Source of the DNA: Todiramphus chloris collaris
Taxonomy: Eukaryota > Chordata > Aves > Coraciiformes > Alcedinidae
Direction: 5' to 3'
NCBI GenBank assembly: GCA_025345505.1
Contig: JANVCC010000018.1
Coordinates: forward strand, 9,623,710-9,687,709
Length of the DNA: 64,000 nt
The notes under the pieces were generated by a model that saw nothing but the letters and a program-made list of their open reading frames with translations, had not been told where the DNA came from and did not search any database. The translations under genes and the position numbers were made by a program. Shown one piece after another: positions 36,957 to 48,500 of the stretch. The first letter of the stretch is position 1. The number at the start of each line of letters is the position of its first letter.

Positions 36957-39544
36957 TGTCATGCTAAAACAAATCTACTCCTCATGTTGTCGAGCTGTCT
37001 TCCTCAACGTAAGCATAAGAGTAATTTTCAGTGACTGACCAAGGCTTGTTCTGAAGGAGCATTTCTTGCATCCTTTTCTTTAGACATCTAAATTGAACTG
37101 TCTAAACATGAAGCTGAATCTCAGAGGGGCTGGGGGAAAGGTCTAAAGCTCAGATTCATCACACAGTTTAGGGCACTGGTCTGAACTATGCAATATGTCT
37201 ACTTATTCACCCTGAGCGGACACGTCCAGTGTACAAATAACTACAGTTAAAATCTCCAGGAAAGTGCCTGTCTTTCATATTGCTAGAGCAGCTACTTTTC
37301 TATTAACAGACTGTAGATGATGTGAGTATGCTCCCAATTAAGATCTCAGCTTCTTAATGAAAGGTGGGATGGATCTGGACCAGAGTACAGGAAAGTAACG
37401 CACCACATTCAAAATATCACAGCCTAGATTTTAGCTCTTCAAAATCAGTACACCCAACTGACGTCAATGGAGCTATGTTCGTTTATGTCTAGTCCTATGG
37501 CCAGAGCAGTAATGGAAACAAGGGTGTAGTTTTCAGGAAATATCATATTTTTTTCTGAGATTGGTTTATGAAAAAGAGATAAACACACTACGTTTAAAAG
37601 AAAAAAATAACCCAAAACCAAAACAACCCACAAGTGCCACTAGTGTCCTAAAAAACATCAGCTATGTAGGTCAATAAATAGCAAAAACAGTTCAATAATG
37701 GTGAATGTAAATTAATACTTAAGGGCAAGCAAACAATTTGGATAGTTTGTGTTCTTTCTATTAACCACTCTGCACTGCTGAGTAAAGGAGAAAACATAGG
37801 GATTATACAAAAAATCATTGATAACACAAGCAGCACCACAAGCAGCTGCACTTTTAGAGGCAGAATGTGCATTAAAAAGCTATGATAAAAAATATTTTAA
37901 AATGGTGTTCCTTTGAGAATAAACATGGAAAACAGATGTTACGGGACACATTTCATGTAGCAACTGAAAGAAGTATCTTTCTTCATTAGGAGTCACAATG
38001 AGTCTGTTTGGGAACTGCTTTTCAAACAGTCTTTTAGGCCCAGATTTCCTCTTATTGGTCTAATTGCTCCTTTAAATTCTCATTTTGTTTCACTGCAGTA
38101 TATGAAAAGAGTTTCCATCTACTTTATGCTGGGAGATCTGGGCTTGCACTCTACAGGGAAATTTGGTCCTGTGAATTCTGTCATGTCCTGTTTCCCATTG
38201 TGCCAATCATCACACTGGAGTGATGCTGGAGGCAAGCTGGTGAACAGCTAGAGATGTTCTCCTGTGGGGGACAGACCTATTCCTAAAATCAGTCAGAAAA
38301 ACTATTGCATTCCAGTTGGGTCAGCTGGTCAAATAACAGAGTCAGGAAGGTTTAGCATATGGATTTCCACTGACAGCTTAATTCTGTATCACCTGATGGC
38401 ACAGATCCTCCCTAGGATATCATGTCCCTGTTTGAGAAGCAGCACAGTGAGTTAAACCTGTGATGTGTTTTCTTTCATCCATTTGTAGCTAACATGTCAC
38501 TATTTCAGTAACAAACTTGATTATGTCATAGCAGAAAGACATCAAATATATCTGGAGACATGTTAATACCCAAGGCTTGTCAAAGGGTTTATAATCTGAT
38601 ACAGCAGATGAAGTACTTCTGATTCACAGCAAATGAGGACTCTGTCTGTGCTTATTATGTCACACATTTCCTTCTGAAGAAGAATATTTTGTGCTTCTAT
38701 AGATCTTCCCATTCTATGTTTTCACAGGAATTCACAGCTTTAACACCTTTAACCTCATAAAACCTGCTGGTTTTATTATTCCTGTTTAAGAGAAGGGAAA
38801 CCTAAAATAGAAGCAGTAGAACAACATACTCACCAACACAAAGTATCTATAGCAGAGCTGGAAACAGAAGCCAAGTCCCCTGACTTTTTAATCTTCCTTG
38901 AAGCCACCCCTGGATTTTAAGCTGGAGAGCTCTAGCGCTTTTATACACTGTCAGCTACTTGGAAAAATCCCATGCATGTTTGTTGATTACTACTTTGTAG
39001 AGTTCCTATTTAAGGGTCCCGAGTCCTTACTGAAACCCCATTGTACTCAATATAAAGACACAGATATTGCAAAGATTATAGTGTCTAGTTCCAAACAAGC
39101 TTTAGCTGGAGAAAATTGGAATGGATGAATAGAAGACATTAAAGCAAAACTGCATGGCTATATACCTTTGGAATTTCTCACCAAAATCAGTTCAGATTTT
39201 AAAATCAATAAATATAATGTCATCATGCATAAACAAACTCAACTTTACACTATCAAAATTCACTTTATACTTGAATACTATTTTTAATAGTTTTATGCTG
39301 ATAGTATATTACATCTGTATTACATATGAGAGGACTCTAACTGACCTCTCAATTATCTCATTTGATTCCTTTTCTGATTTAAAAAGATTCCAGCCTTTCT
39401 TTCATATTCTTAAATTGCATTGCTATCCAGCATGCATTTTGATCTATAGCCTCATATTGTATTTTATGCATTCTAGTGTGTAACTGAGTGTTGCTATGCA
39501 CAGCCATTAAGCTCCCTTTGTCTTATCACATGGGTGTTATCTTC
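36957..39544. other. Unique AT-rich DNA, no gene supported
   Basis: Short frames without domains on both strands. No recognised repeat or RNA. Confidence 0.55.
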
Positions 39545-40060
39545 AAGCAACTCCATCAGATCAGGTCTATTTATTACTGGATTTATAGTTAGTTAAACAC
39601 AACCTGCTTGATTCCGCACTGCTTCCATTTAACCAAACCACTTTCCCAGGTGTTCTTCCTACTGCATAGTTTAAAGTTTCCAAGATTTCCCTTCAACAGA
39701 TGTTAAACTCACTGGTCTCTAGTTTCTTGGTCTTTAATCTCTTGACCCTTTTTAAACTAATGGAGTTGTATTTGCCACTTCCTAATCCTCAGGAATCTCC
39801 TTCATTTTTGAGAATGTCAGTTAATTTCATGCCTCTTACTAATGCTTGTGAAATCATGTTATTTGGACCTGGGGCTGTATGGACCATAAGTGCATTCAAT
39901 TTTTCTTTTTTCTAACTTCAAAATTCAATGTTAGCTATAGACTTGTCTTCCTTTTGTCTCTGCAAAATGGATCCATTTTTTAGTCAGAGTATTGTTCCAC
40001 TATCATCTTCTAAGAAAAAAAGAAAGTAACTGTTTAACAGGTCTTTTTAGTCCCTTGTGC
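39545..40060 (-). mobile_element. Ancient CR1/L3-like LINE remnant, minus strand
   Basis: On the plus strand, TTAAACTCACTGGTCTCTAG at 39702-39721 and CTAATCCTCAGGAATCTCC at about 39782 follow the reverse complement of the conserved reverse-transcriptase start in CR1/L2/L3-clade LINEs. Read on the minus strand, PGPN (39861-39872) corresponds to the PGPDG block. A Trp at 39775-39777 and FKKG at 39745-39756 match the W...FKKG motif that precedes NYRP(I/V)SL in these enzymes. Stops and frame changes are frequent, much more than in the CR1 at 699-2215, so this is a far older insertion. Both ends are fuzzy. It might belong to L2, L3 or an early CR1; I favour CR1/L3. Confidence 0.6.
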
Positions 40061-43000
40061 CTCAAATGGTAAGCTTTACATGTATAGAGGAAAATGAAGT
40101 TGCAGAAAGAAAGGCAGTTCCCATACATTTTGCTTTCCTCAGTGGGACTTCAGCTAATTTCCAACATTACTCTAGAAATGTGAAGCCATATTAAAAAAAA
40201 CCCTGAGTCTGATTAAACATTGCAAGATAGCCAGCAGTTAAGAACAGTTGGGTAACACATCAAATAGTCTCACTGATACTCTTGGGTTTCCTTTCTTTCA
40301 GTAAGATCTTAGTGAAGAAACCACTTACAACTCACAGACCAAATCAAGTGCTCTGTTGAATTGAAGCTAATGTGTGCTGAAGGGAAATGTCTTGGTGTAT
40401 TTTCATTGATAATTGAAACACATTATAGGGCACCCTCACCTTCAGATAATTATGAAGAATGTCTCTGAGCATTTTGAGATTGAGTTGTTCCCAGACCATC
40501 CAAATGGGAGTTAAAAAATACATGTTAACAAGTTCCAAGAAGTATATTTTGACTTTTCGTTGAGATCTGTGCAACCTTTTCCCACTGACAGTTATCTCTT
40601 GATACTTCAACATCTTTTTGCCCAAGTTACAAGGTGCTTCTGTCCTTTTTTCTTGGAATCCCATCTCCTTGCAGGTAATATCAGGTAGCCCTAAGGGTTA
40701 CATTTTCAGAAGCAGTCCATACTTTATCTGATAAGAATCACATCTTTTGGCTTCAGCTGCAAAGTTCTCAATACGCTTGAAATCAAGCTCTCTCAGATGT
40801 GGTCTGTTCAGTTTCTGAAGGCTCTATTCACATGGCATTTCATTGGAGTAGGTTTGGACACACGTGTTCTGGACAATACATAGATTTGAAAATTAAGAAC
40901 TAATTTTTTTTCCATATGTGTTGCGAATTTCATAGCATCTAAACTGAGTAATGATATTTTTTTATTTAAGACCTAAACTATATTAAAATTTTATTCATGA
41001 TGAACTTGTCTGATTCCCTCATCATTATGAGCAAACAAAGAACTAACATGTAAGTTTAATTGCAACTACTTACTTTCTAAACAATATAAAGCAAGGAAAA
41101 TCTAAACAAGAAGATTGAAAACAAGTTAACAGACTGTATTCTGTTCAGAACTCCCACAGGAGTGAAGATTTTAAATGTGATGTAGATAATGAAGTTTTTT
41201 CTTTCAGGTGCTGTCATGGGAGAAGTCAGTGGCATTGGAGAAGGAAAAACAAATGACAAATTCTATTGACGTTCTTAGAAGCCCAGAAATGGTGTTTTTT
41301 CAAGGTATATTTTGCATTGAAGACGAACCTTAGAAAGGCAGAAAGTGCAGCAGAAAATCAAAAGGAGCATTTTACATATGCTTTATTTAGACTACCTGCT
41401 GAATTTCTACAATGACAGAAGACTCTCCAATTCCTCCAATACACATACAGTACACTTATTAAACTGAATAAATTACAAACTTCATCAAGAAGGAAAAAAA
41501 CTTTGAAAAAAAAGCTCAAATAAAGATCAATATCCTGAAGACTTTTCAGTCCAAAGGCTTGTACTGGTAACTGAAAGAGGGGACTGTCACGCAGATATTA
41601 TCACTGTAACATTTTACCAGAAGGGCATGAACATCCTTTGGATAAAATGGAAAAATTAACTGGAAAAATTGGAGTGAGTTTTACCTGAGGTTTTGTTTTG
41701 AAAAGGGATCACTCTAGGTTCACGAATGAAAAAATGAGGTTTGGGAGGCAGTTGCATTGTAAAGACAGTGGGAGAAGAGGGGAAAAACAAGTAAGGAAAA
41801 GCTTAGACCAGAAGCAAATCATGAAGGAACAGACAGGATTTCTACAAAGATTTTATCTGAGCTTGCTAAAATATCAGCATCTAATATTGACTTACATAAA
41901 ATATAAAGTATCCAGCTATATATTTAACAGTCAGATTTATTTCAAATACCTTTTCTGTGAACTACTCCACACTATATTTACCTGTATTCAAAAATTAGAA
42001 GGTCTAGTTATATAGTGCATACAAACAATAGCTTGAGTCCTTACTTTTTGATTTTCAGTGTTGTTCTGAGTTTTCATTTTTCATGATGACAAAAAAAGAG
42101 AGAATCTATGACAACATCTTTAGATATCATCTTGATCAGTCTTATGGTCTATATTGACCGTTCTGTGATTTTTGTAAAAACTATTGTCAGTTATTATCTG
42201 AAGCCTGGATGAAAACAATTTATCTTAAATTTAACAGCTATGTCTTGCATTGCTGGAATAAATAGTGCTTTGTTATTTCCATTAACAGTATTCTACTATT
42301 CTAACTGCTGTTTACGTGATTAATGGAATTATCACAGACTTGGTTTAATTAAAGGCATAGGTTTCAAAATAAAATATTCAAATGCTTTAAATTACCTGAC
42401 CTTGAATTTCCAGATTTAAGCACTGAAACATAGTAATAGATAACATGTTAACTGTTATATGTAATTTTTGGAAATGGAATGTAAATTAAGCACTTTCAAA
42501 TGCTTATTCCTTTACATTGCCCATGGAGTCCAGAGTCTAGAAATTGTTTTGCCATTACCTTCTTGCATTTGTTTTCTCTTGAAAATACTGTTTAAATGTT
42601 CTTGATGTAATAGCCACATGCAAATACACCCATCATTTTATCAATTTTATTTTGTACTGGAGTCTCCTGTCACTGCCCCACTTGCCTTCCTTATTTCTTG
42701 TCACATCTCTGAACCCCATAGACCATCCAGATTTAAGTAGCTCTCTGAACTCCCCGCAGAACACATTGCTCTGTCAGCACATATGCTTCTGATTCCCCAA
42801 TATTGTTATGCATTCGATTCTCCCCCCCCACCACCTTTTACTGCCATTACCTTGTTGGCATTGTGAAGAGAGAATACCTTTAATGAGCTCTGAACCACTG
42901 TCATTACACACTTGAGACAGCAACCCAGGGTGCAACCGGCATCTCACCACAACTAGGAAATGAGAAATTCTGGGCTATAATGAGAGCTATTGAATTTTTT

Positions 43001-43426
43001 TACAGCATCTTACCATAGGCTATTTAGCTCAGGTGTTTCAGTAATGATGCTGCACATGGAAAAAGCAGTACTTTAGGCCCTTGAGCTTTTTCATTTTTCT
43101 CCCACCTCAACATGTGAATCAATGTAATTCTCATGAAGGTGTTGCAGTAGCTTTGGCAAGATACGATTTCAAATTCAAACTCTAAACCTACTGTTATCTG
43201 TATATCTCTGGTAGTGCTTCATTTTAGGGTTTTCCTTGGTACTCTGCATAGTGGGTCCATTGTTCTTACATCCTGTCTTCTCTGAGGCAGGCATCCTTTT
43301 CTTTTAAACTTTTTCAAGCAGTCTTTTAAAAGTGCTTTAAAATTCCCCTCCCTTTTTTCCCCCTAATATAAAGTAAACCCTTTCTATGTCATTATTTTTC
43401 CTTTGTGGAAAGGACAGTCAGTTCAC
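40061..43426. other. Unique AT-rich DNA, no gene supported
   Basis: Frames of 106 codons (minus, 40344-40664) and 105 codons (plus, 41698-42015) occur without recognised domains. A C8 run lies near 42823. Around 42310-42420 there are several ATTA/TTAATTAAA sites in AT-rich sequence. Confidence 0.5.
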
Positions 43427-43581
43427 CTTTTGGATTTTGCAGCCATGTCTCCTTCTACAGCACAGCTGCAAAGCCTGAAGGACTCGAGAATGTGAGGAGA
43501 AAGCTAGTCTGGGCCCCTCTGGCTTCAGCATAGCTAAGATTTCACCCGATGTGCCCTGAAACTGGAGGTCATGGCCAATGT
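43427..43581 (-). other. Exon-like open block, minus strand, unknown protein
   Basis: On the minus strand a pyrimidine-containing acceptor (TCTCAAATTGCAG) precedes 155 bp. The block ends CCAAAAG and is followed by a GTGAAC donor-like site. One frame stays open throughout and encodes a Leu/Gln/Arg-rich segment that includes CCRRRHG. The block is more GC-rich than its surroundings. I recognise no protein family, no second exon is linked, and the frame closes soon after the putative donor. It could be a genuine internal exon, a conserved non-coding patch or chance. Confidence 0.2.
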
Positions 43582-44041
43582 CTGCAATTTGAGACTGGGA
43601 TGAGGTCACTAATCTAATCATAACCTAAGCTTATGCTGGAATTCCTGACTTTGGAGAGACAGATGCAAAAGAAACCTGTTTTGGGGGCCCTAATTAACCA
43701 ATGAAATACATTGCAGTGGTAGACTAGATTTTTATATGCATTCAGACTGTCTTCTCAGGAAGGTTCAATAAAGGTGTTGGTCTCTTTCTGTCTCAAAACT
43801 GTCAGGAAAAGAGGATAACTTTGTTCAGTGAGATCAAACTTTGATTGAAAGCTTTTTAGGACAAAGATTGTCTCCTTCAACATAATTTTATATCCTTTAA
43901 CTGTATGGAACTCTGCTTTGTTCTAGGGTCTTTTTTCTTCTAGGAAAATATTCATTATGAAAAACCAAGGGTTGGTACAACACTGAGAAAGCTATCAAAA
44001 TTTCTTCATATTTTAAAGGCATCCAAGGAAAGAATTGTCTC

Positions 44042-44055
44042 TTTTTTTTTTTTTT
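44042..44055. repeat. T14 homopolymer
   Basis: Fourteen consecutive T; a similar T16 run lies at 44416-44431. Neither has a recognisable retroposon body attached. Confidence 0.85.
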
Positions 44056-44943
44056 ACCTGTATCTGATGTTAAAATCCTGTTACTATTTATGAGTTTGGA
44101 GATACTTGCATAAGTCAGGAGGCTGCGGACATTCATTTTCAGAATAACAATTTTACCTTAAAAATTTATAAAAATTTAAACAGTTTTGTACCTGAAGTTT
44201 TAGGTGATCTTGCTCTCATCCCTACTTGACCTGTGGAGAAGTTATTAATCAAAGCTTTGATGTTATTTCAAGTACTACTGGAATGTACCCAAAGATACTG
44301 GGAATGGACAGAGTGTAAGAAAACAAAAAGAACAGCGGATCCTTTACCGTCACTGATACACAGTCTGGGGGATTGTTTGTAAAACAATAAAAAACTCTGT
44401 GTTTTCCTTTTGTCCTTTTTTTTTTTTTTTTAAACAAACAATCTCTGGTGAATATATAAATGCAAATCTGCAGAAAGCTCTAGTATTCTTTTGGGTATCA
44501 AAAAGTGACTAACTCTGGTATGCTTTCAGAATACACAAGCACTATGGTGAAGAGTGCAATAGAAATGCTTACAAATAAACAAAACAAGGAAATAGGTACA
44601 GGAATTCCCATCTCCTGACATAGAAAAAATGAAGCCTTCTGGGAAAACTTTGTGACATGTACAGAAGACAGTCTACTAATTCATGTAATATTCCACTGTG
44701 ATCCTTTTATGGCCATTTAATTAACATTATCAATTAACTATCTGTGATGCCAAGTAATAAGTATATATTTTCTCTAATATAGCAAAGGATATTCATCCAA
44801 TTAAAGCACTTCATAATCTACATGGGGCCTGAAATTTCTGTATGTATTTATTATTACTTAATATCAACAAAAGCATCTTTAAATATAAAACCACATTGTT
44901 TTTTTGGGGTTTTTTTGGCCTGAGAAAGCAGATTTTTTTTAAG

Positions 44944-45034
44944 ACCACTGAAATGCACAATGAAGAGAAGAAGAAGTGATATCTCCACCGGACTTCTTAT
45001 TTTCAACATCTGGTTGCGGTCCATTGGGAGAAAT
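44944..45034 (+). other. Exon-like open block with strong splice signals, plus strand
   Basis: A T8 tract ending AAG (44943) resembles an acceptor, and GTAAGT at 45035-45040 is a consensus donor. The 91 bp between them is open in one frame. That frame contains MKRRRSD followed by a hydrophobic stretch (GLLIFNIWL), vaguely like a short N-terminal anchor or signal. Downstream at 45060-45290 both strands are open for 76 codons with several CpGs, unusual for this AT-rich region. No family is recognised, and no neighbouring exons can be joined with confidence. Confidence 0.2.
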
Positions 45035-45291
45035 GTAAGTAACAGTTTACCACATGGATTACAAATGTGCTGAATTGCAAGAATGAATATTAAATGAAAA
45101 TATCCATAGCACCTGCAGCTTGTCCGGGAGAATTCCCCTTGTGTCTTGTGGGTGGGTTCTCCGAAAAATCCCTAGTGAGATGCAAAGTGCAACTGCAGCT
45201 GCTTGTAGTAGCAGTTTGTCTAGTGTTACTGAAGAGTTTGCAGATTCTGTTCCCTTCAATGAATCAACATTGATCAGGGCTGCCAACACAC

Positions 45292-45500
45292 TAAAAAAAG
45301 AAAGGGAGGGAGAGGGAGGAGGGTTGCAGGGGAAGGATTATGATCATTAGGATTATTCCCCTGGGTTTTAGATGATCAGGAAAAAAATACAAAATAGTGA
45401 TTAAAAAAGAAAAAGAAAAAAGAGAAAAGAGGAAAGAAAAAAATAAAAGAAAAACAGAAAAAAAATTACAAAAAAAAAAAGAAGAAGATGCAAGGAAGAT
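45292..45500. repeat. Purine-rich / A-rich tract
   Basis: From ACTAAAAAAAG the plus strand is almost all A and G: a GGGAGGGAGAGGGAGG block at about 45303-45320, then long AAAAGA/GAAAAA runs at about 45380-45485. On the minus strand this would be a long pyrimidine tract. Its functional meaning is unknown; such mirror-like purine tracts can form triplex DNA. Confidence 0.8.
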
Positions 45501-48500
45501 GCAAGATGAAATATAAAGCTGGTTTGATGTATCTGGGTGAGAAAGCAGTGTTTACTTTGTCAAAAGGTCAGGCCTGTTTTTTTTGCAAGAGAAACCCTGC
45601 AATTTTGTTTGTTTTGCTGACTTCAGATACATTATGTATATACTGAGCACTGTACATATGTGACACTTGGCTACATTTCAGATCCTGTGCTAGAGGAGAT
45701 TAAACAGTGAAGAATGTTTCCCCCTTAGTATTACCTTTTTATTTAAAAGAGTCTGAGTTACTTCTATGTGAACATGCCTTGAAAACAGCGTGGCTCATTA
45801 GGAAGTATCAGACTACCCATTTTTATTTTACCCTCCAAAGAAATGGAGAAGAACAGGCTCTACATGCTCCACATCTTTTTATCTGTCCTCTCTGAAGAGC
45901 ACTTGCACATTTAGGCATAGCAAAGTGGAAATCAAAGGCAGACCAATGCTGGCAGCACAAAAAGGGAATTGCCAAGTCTTTCCTTTGGGTTTTATAATGT
46001 CAAGATGATTAAAATATGAACGTCAAATGTTCTTCTTTCTTTTTTTTTCTTTAAGAAATATTAAGTATTATTTCTATGAAGAAATATTTTTAGTCATGAG
46101 AGGCTGCCAACTTGTTCTGTTCTGGAATTTGTGTAGGATCTTTATACCATTGCAGAAAAAGAAAAACTTTACACAGATTCCTTTGTATCTCTTTGCTACA
46201 AGAAGTCCACAAGGAACCCCCAAGTTGCACAGGGATTAAAAGACTGTCACATGACAAACACTTGTTACTTTGAGGCTGCCTCAGTGGGTGACTACCTCCA
46301 AATGGTATGTTTCTTCTGGAGGTGATACTTTTGGTTCTAGCCTGTTGTACATATATTTGGAGCATGTCTAAGGAAATCCATTGAATTAAACCAGTTCAGG
46401 TTTTGCATCCCTTGATTTTATGTAAATTGCAATCTGATGCTGACAGACAGGATAAAGAACATACCATCTCAGTGGTGGAGACCTCAGCTGGATGCTGGAC
46501 AGCATGTGTCCTGCCCTTGCTCATGTGAATATTGAAGTTCACATCCTCAAGAGGAGGAGTGAGTGAATCAGAAGAGGGAGCTCTAGCTGTGCTAATGAGG
46601 CCAAAGGGGGACTTGTATTGGAGTCTACCCAAAGTAGTCAGAGTTTTTCATGAAGCAAAAGGAGTTGTATTTTTTCTGCCCCTCTGGAAGACCGTGTTTT
46701 CATCCTAGTTTAATAGCTCCCAACAGACTTCCCAGTACCCTATTGTGCTATGCTTCTTGTCTCCTCCCTCACTCTTTTTTCCTTCCCATGAAAACCCCAG
46801 GCATCCCACCAGCAAAGACTCCAGCTCTCCAGGAGTCTCTGACGGGGAGACCTGATTCATTTTGCTTAAAATGTTTGCGTGAGTTCAGTTTCTCAACATA
46901 ATGTGCAATGTCATATTAATCTACACTGAAGAACTTCTACATAGCAGTCTTCAGAGATGTTGCAGAACTTGGGACAATATCTTCAAAGCTGTCAGAACTG
47001 TAAATATTCACAAACATGGGGCAAATATTGGCTGTTGCTTACATGACAATGAAGAAAACGTCAGAAAGAAAAAGAATTTCCTTTCCTCTATGGCTTTTTG
47101 TAGGCACTCCCTTCTTTATCAGTCCTTTCCCCCCAAGATGAATGAAGATTCAACAGAAGTAAACAAATATTGATGTTGCTTCTGAGTCTCCCTGACCTAG
47201 CTTGGACACTGCCACTGAGAGGCACAACAGAGGACACTGCAACAAGGAACAAGCACTCTTGTCTGCTTGGAAGCTTTTGGAGATGTTTGGGGTGTGCCCT
47301 GTGGAGAAGGGCCATTTTGTACCATCCCACTCCTGTTCAGAATTGTGTTTAAAAGGACATGCAGACTCCTTAAAAACACTACCAAGATGAAAGTACACTA
47401 GTGTTTTCTATGTTCCACAGGTCATTTGTGTAGCATTTTACAGGTAAAGTTACTTTCTGTAAGTTCAAATAAACTGCTGTATTGGGTGCTAGACAGAAAC
47501 AGTTTAAAATATGAAGAAGTGGGCCTGTATCCTTAAGTTCTCTTGTACAAATGCTCCCGGGTTTTGAGAAGGAGCACACTGCTCAATCCTTCTTTTTGCT
47601 ACTGATTATTGTATCATTAGAAATTAAATTAATCATATTTTTAGCCCATTATCAGTCATATAAAATTTAACAAAAAGCTTGACTAGTTCCCACTGGAGGT
47701 GCTTCAGATTCCTCTAGGGGAAATTACTGGCTTTGACTTTACATGTTCTTCTAGCATAAGCAAACATACAGTCATCCAGAGCATCTGGAGGATGATACTG
47801 CTCTGCAGAGTTGCAAGCAAATTCAGTGACAAGGGGAGAAGTGGTAAGGGAGCTGTCATGTGGCATAGCCCAAGCTGCGCTGGCCAGGGCTAATCAGAGT
47901 AAGACCTTAATTGGCAAAAAAAAGCTCCAGTATGAAAAAGCTAGAAAGCAAGTAGTATTGGAATAACAGCTTTGTAGAACAATGTGCTTGTGTGTATAGG
48001 AGTGTGCTGCAAAAGAGCTCCTATTGACATACAACTCACTGTTGTCCTGAGTCACCTCTAGGGCTGTGGTGGTGCTCTCTGCAATGGACTCTTGGACAGC
48101 TCTCCAGGGAGTTCTCAGCTTGGGCTTCCAACGCAAAACACGAAGACATTTGCCAAAATGTGATTTAAACAATAAATACGTCAGGCCAGCATCATATTTT
48201 TCTTACTGATCACTCCAACAGACACCATTTTCCTTGCTAAAAATACATTACATGGTCACCTGCATGTGAATATGTGGCAGAGCTCATGGGGTTGCGTATA
48301 ATGAGTAAGGTAATTGGAAGATTAGCAATTTCTCATTTGGGTTGGTTTTTAATATTTCATCATGAGTTTACTGGAAGTGTGCAGCTGAGATCTATATTAC
48401 CATAATGCTTACATGTGTGACTTTTAATGGACAGAAATTGAAAGAACTTATCTTTCTGGTTAGTGAAAACCCTAATTACTCATTATTCCCTGCTCCCTAC

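Noticed and set aside
40344-40664. 106-codon minus-strand frame, examined for endogenous viral similarity
   Set aside because: No recognisable viral or cellular motif.
41698-42015. 105-codon plus-strand frame
   Set aside because: Basic N-terminus and hydrophobic C-terminus but no family resemblance, promoter or splice evidence.
47088-47579. Six overlapping frames on both strands
   Set aside because: Explained by a locally less AT-rich patch with fewer stops; none has domains or splice sites.
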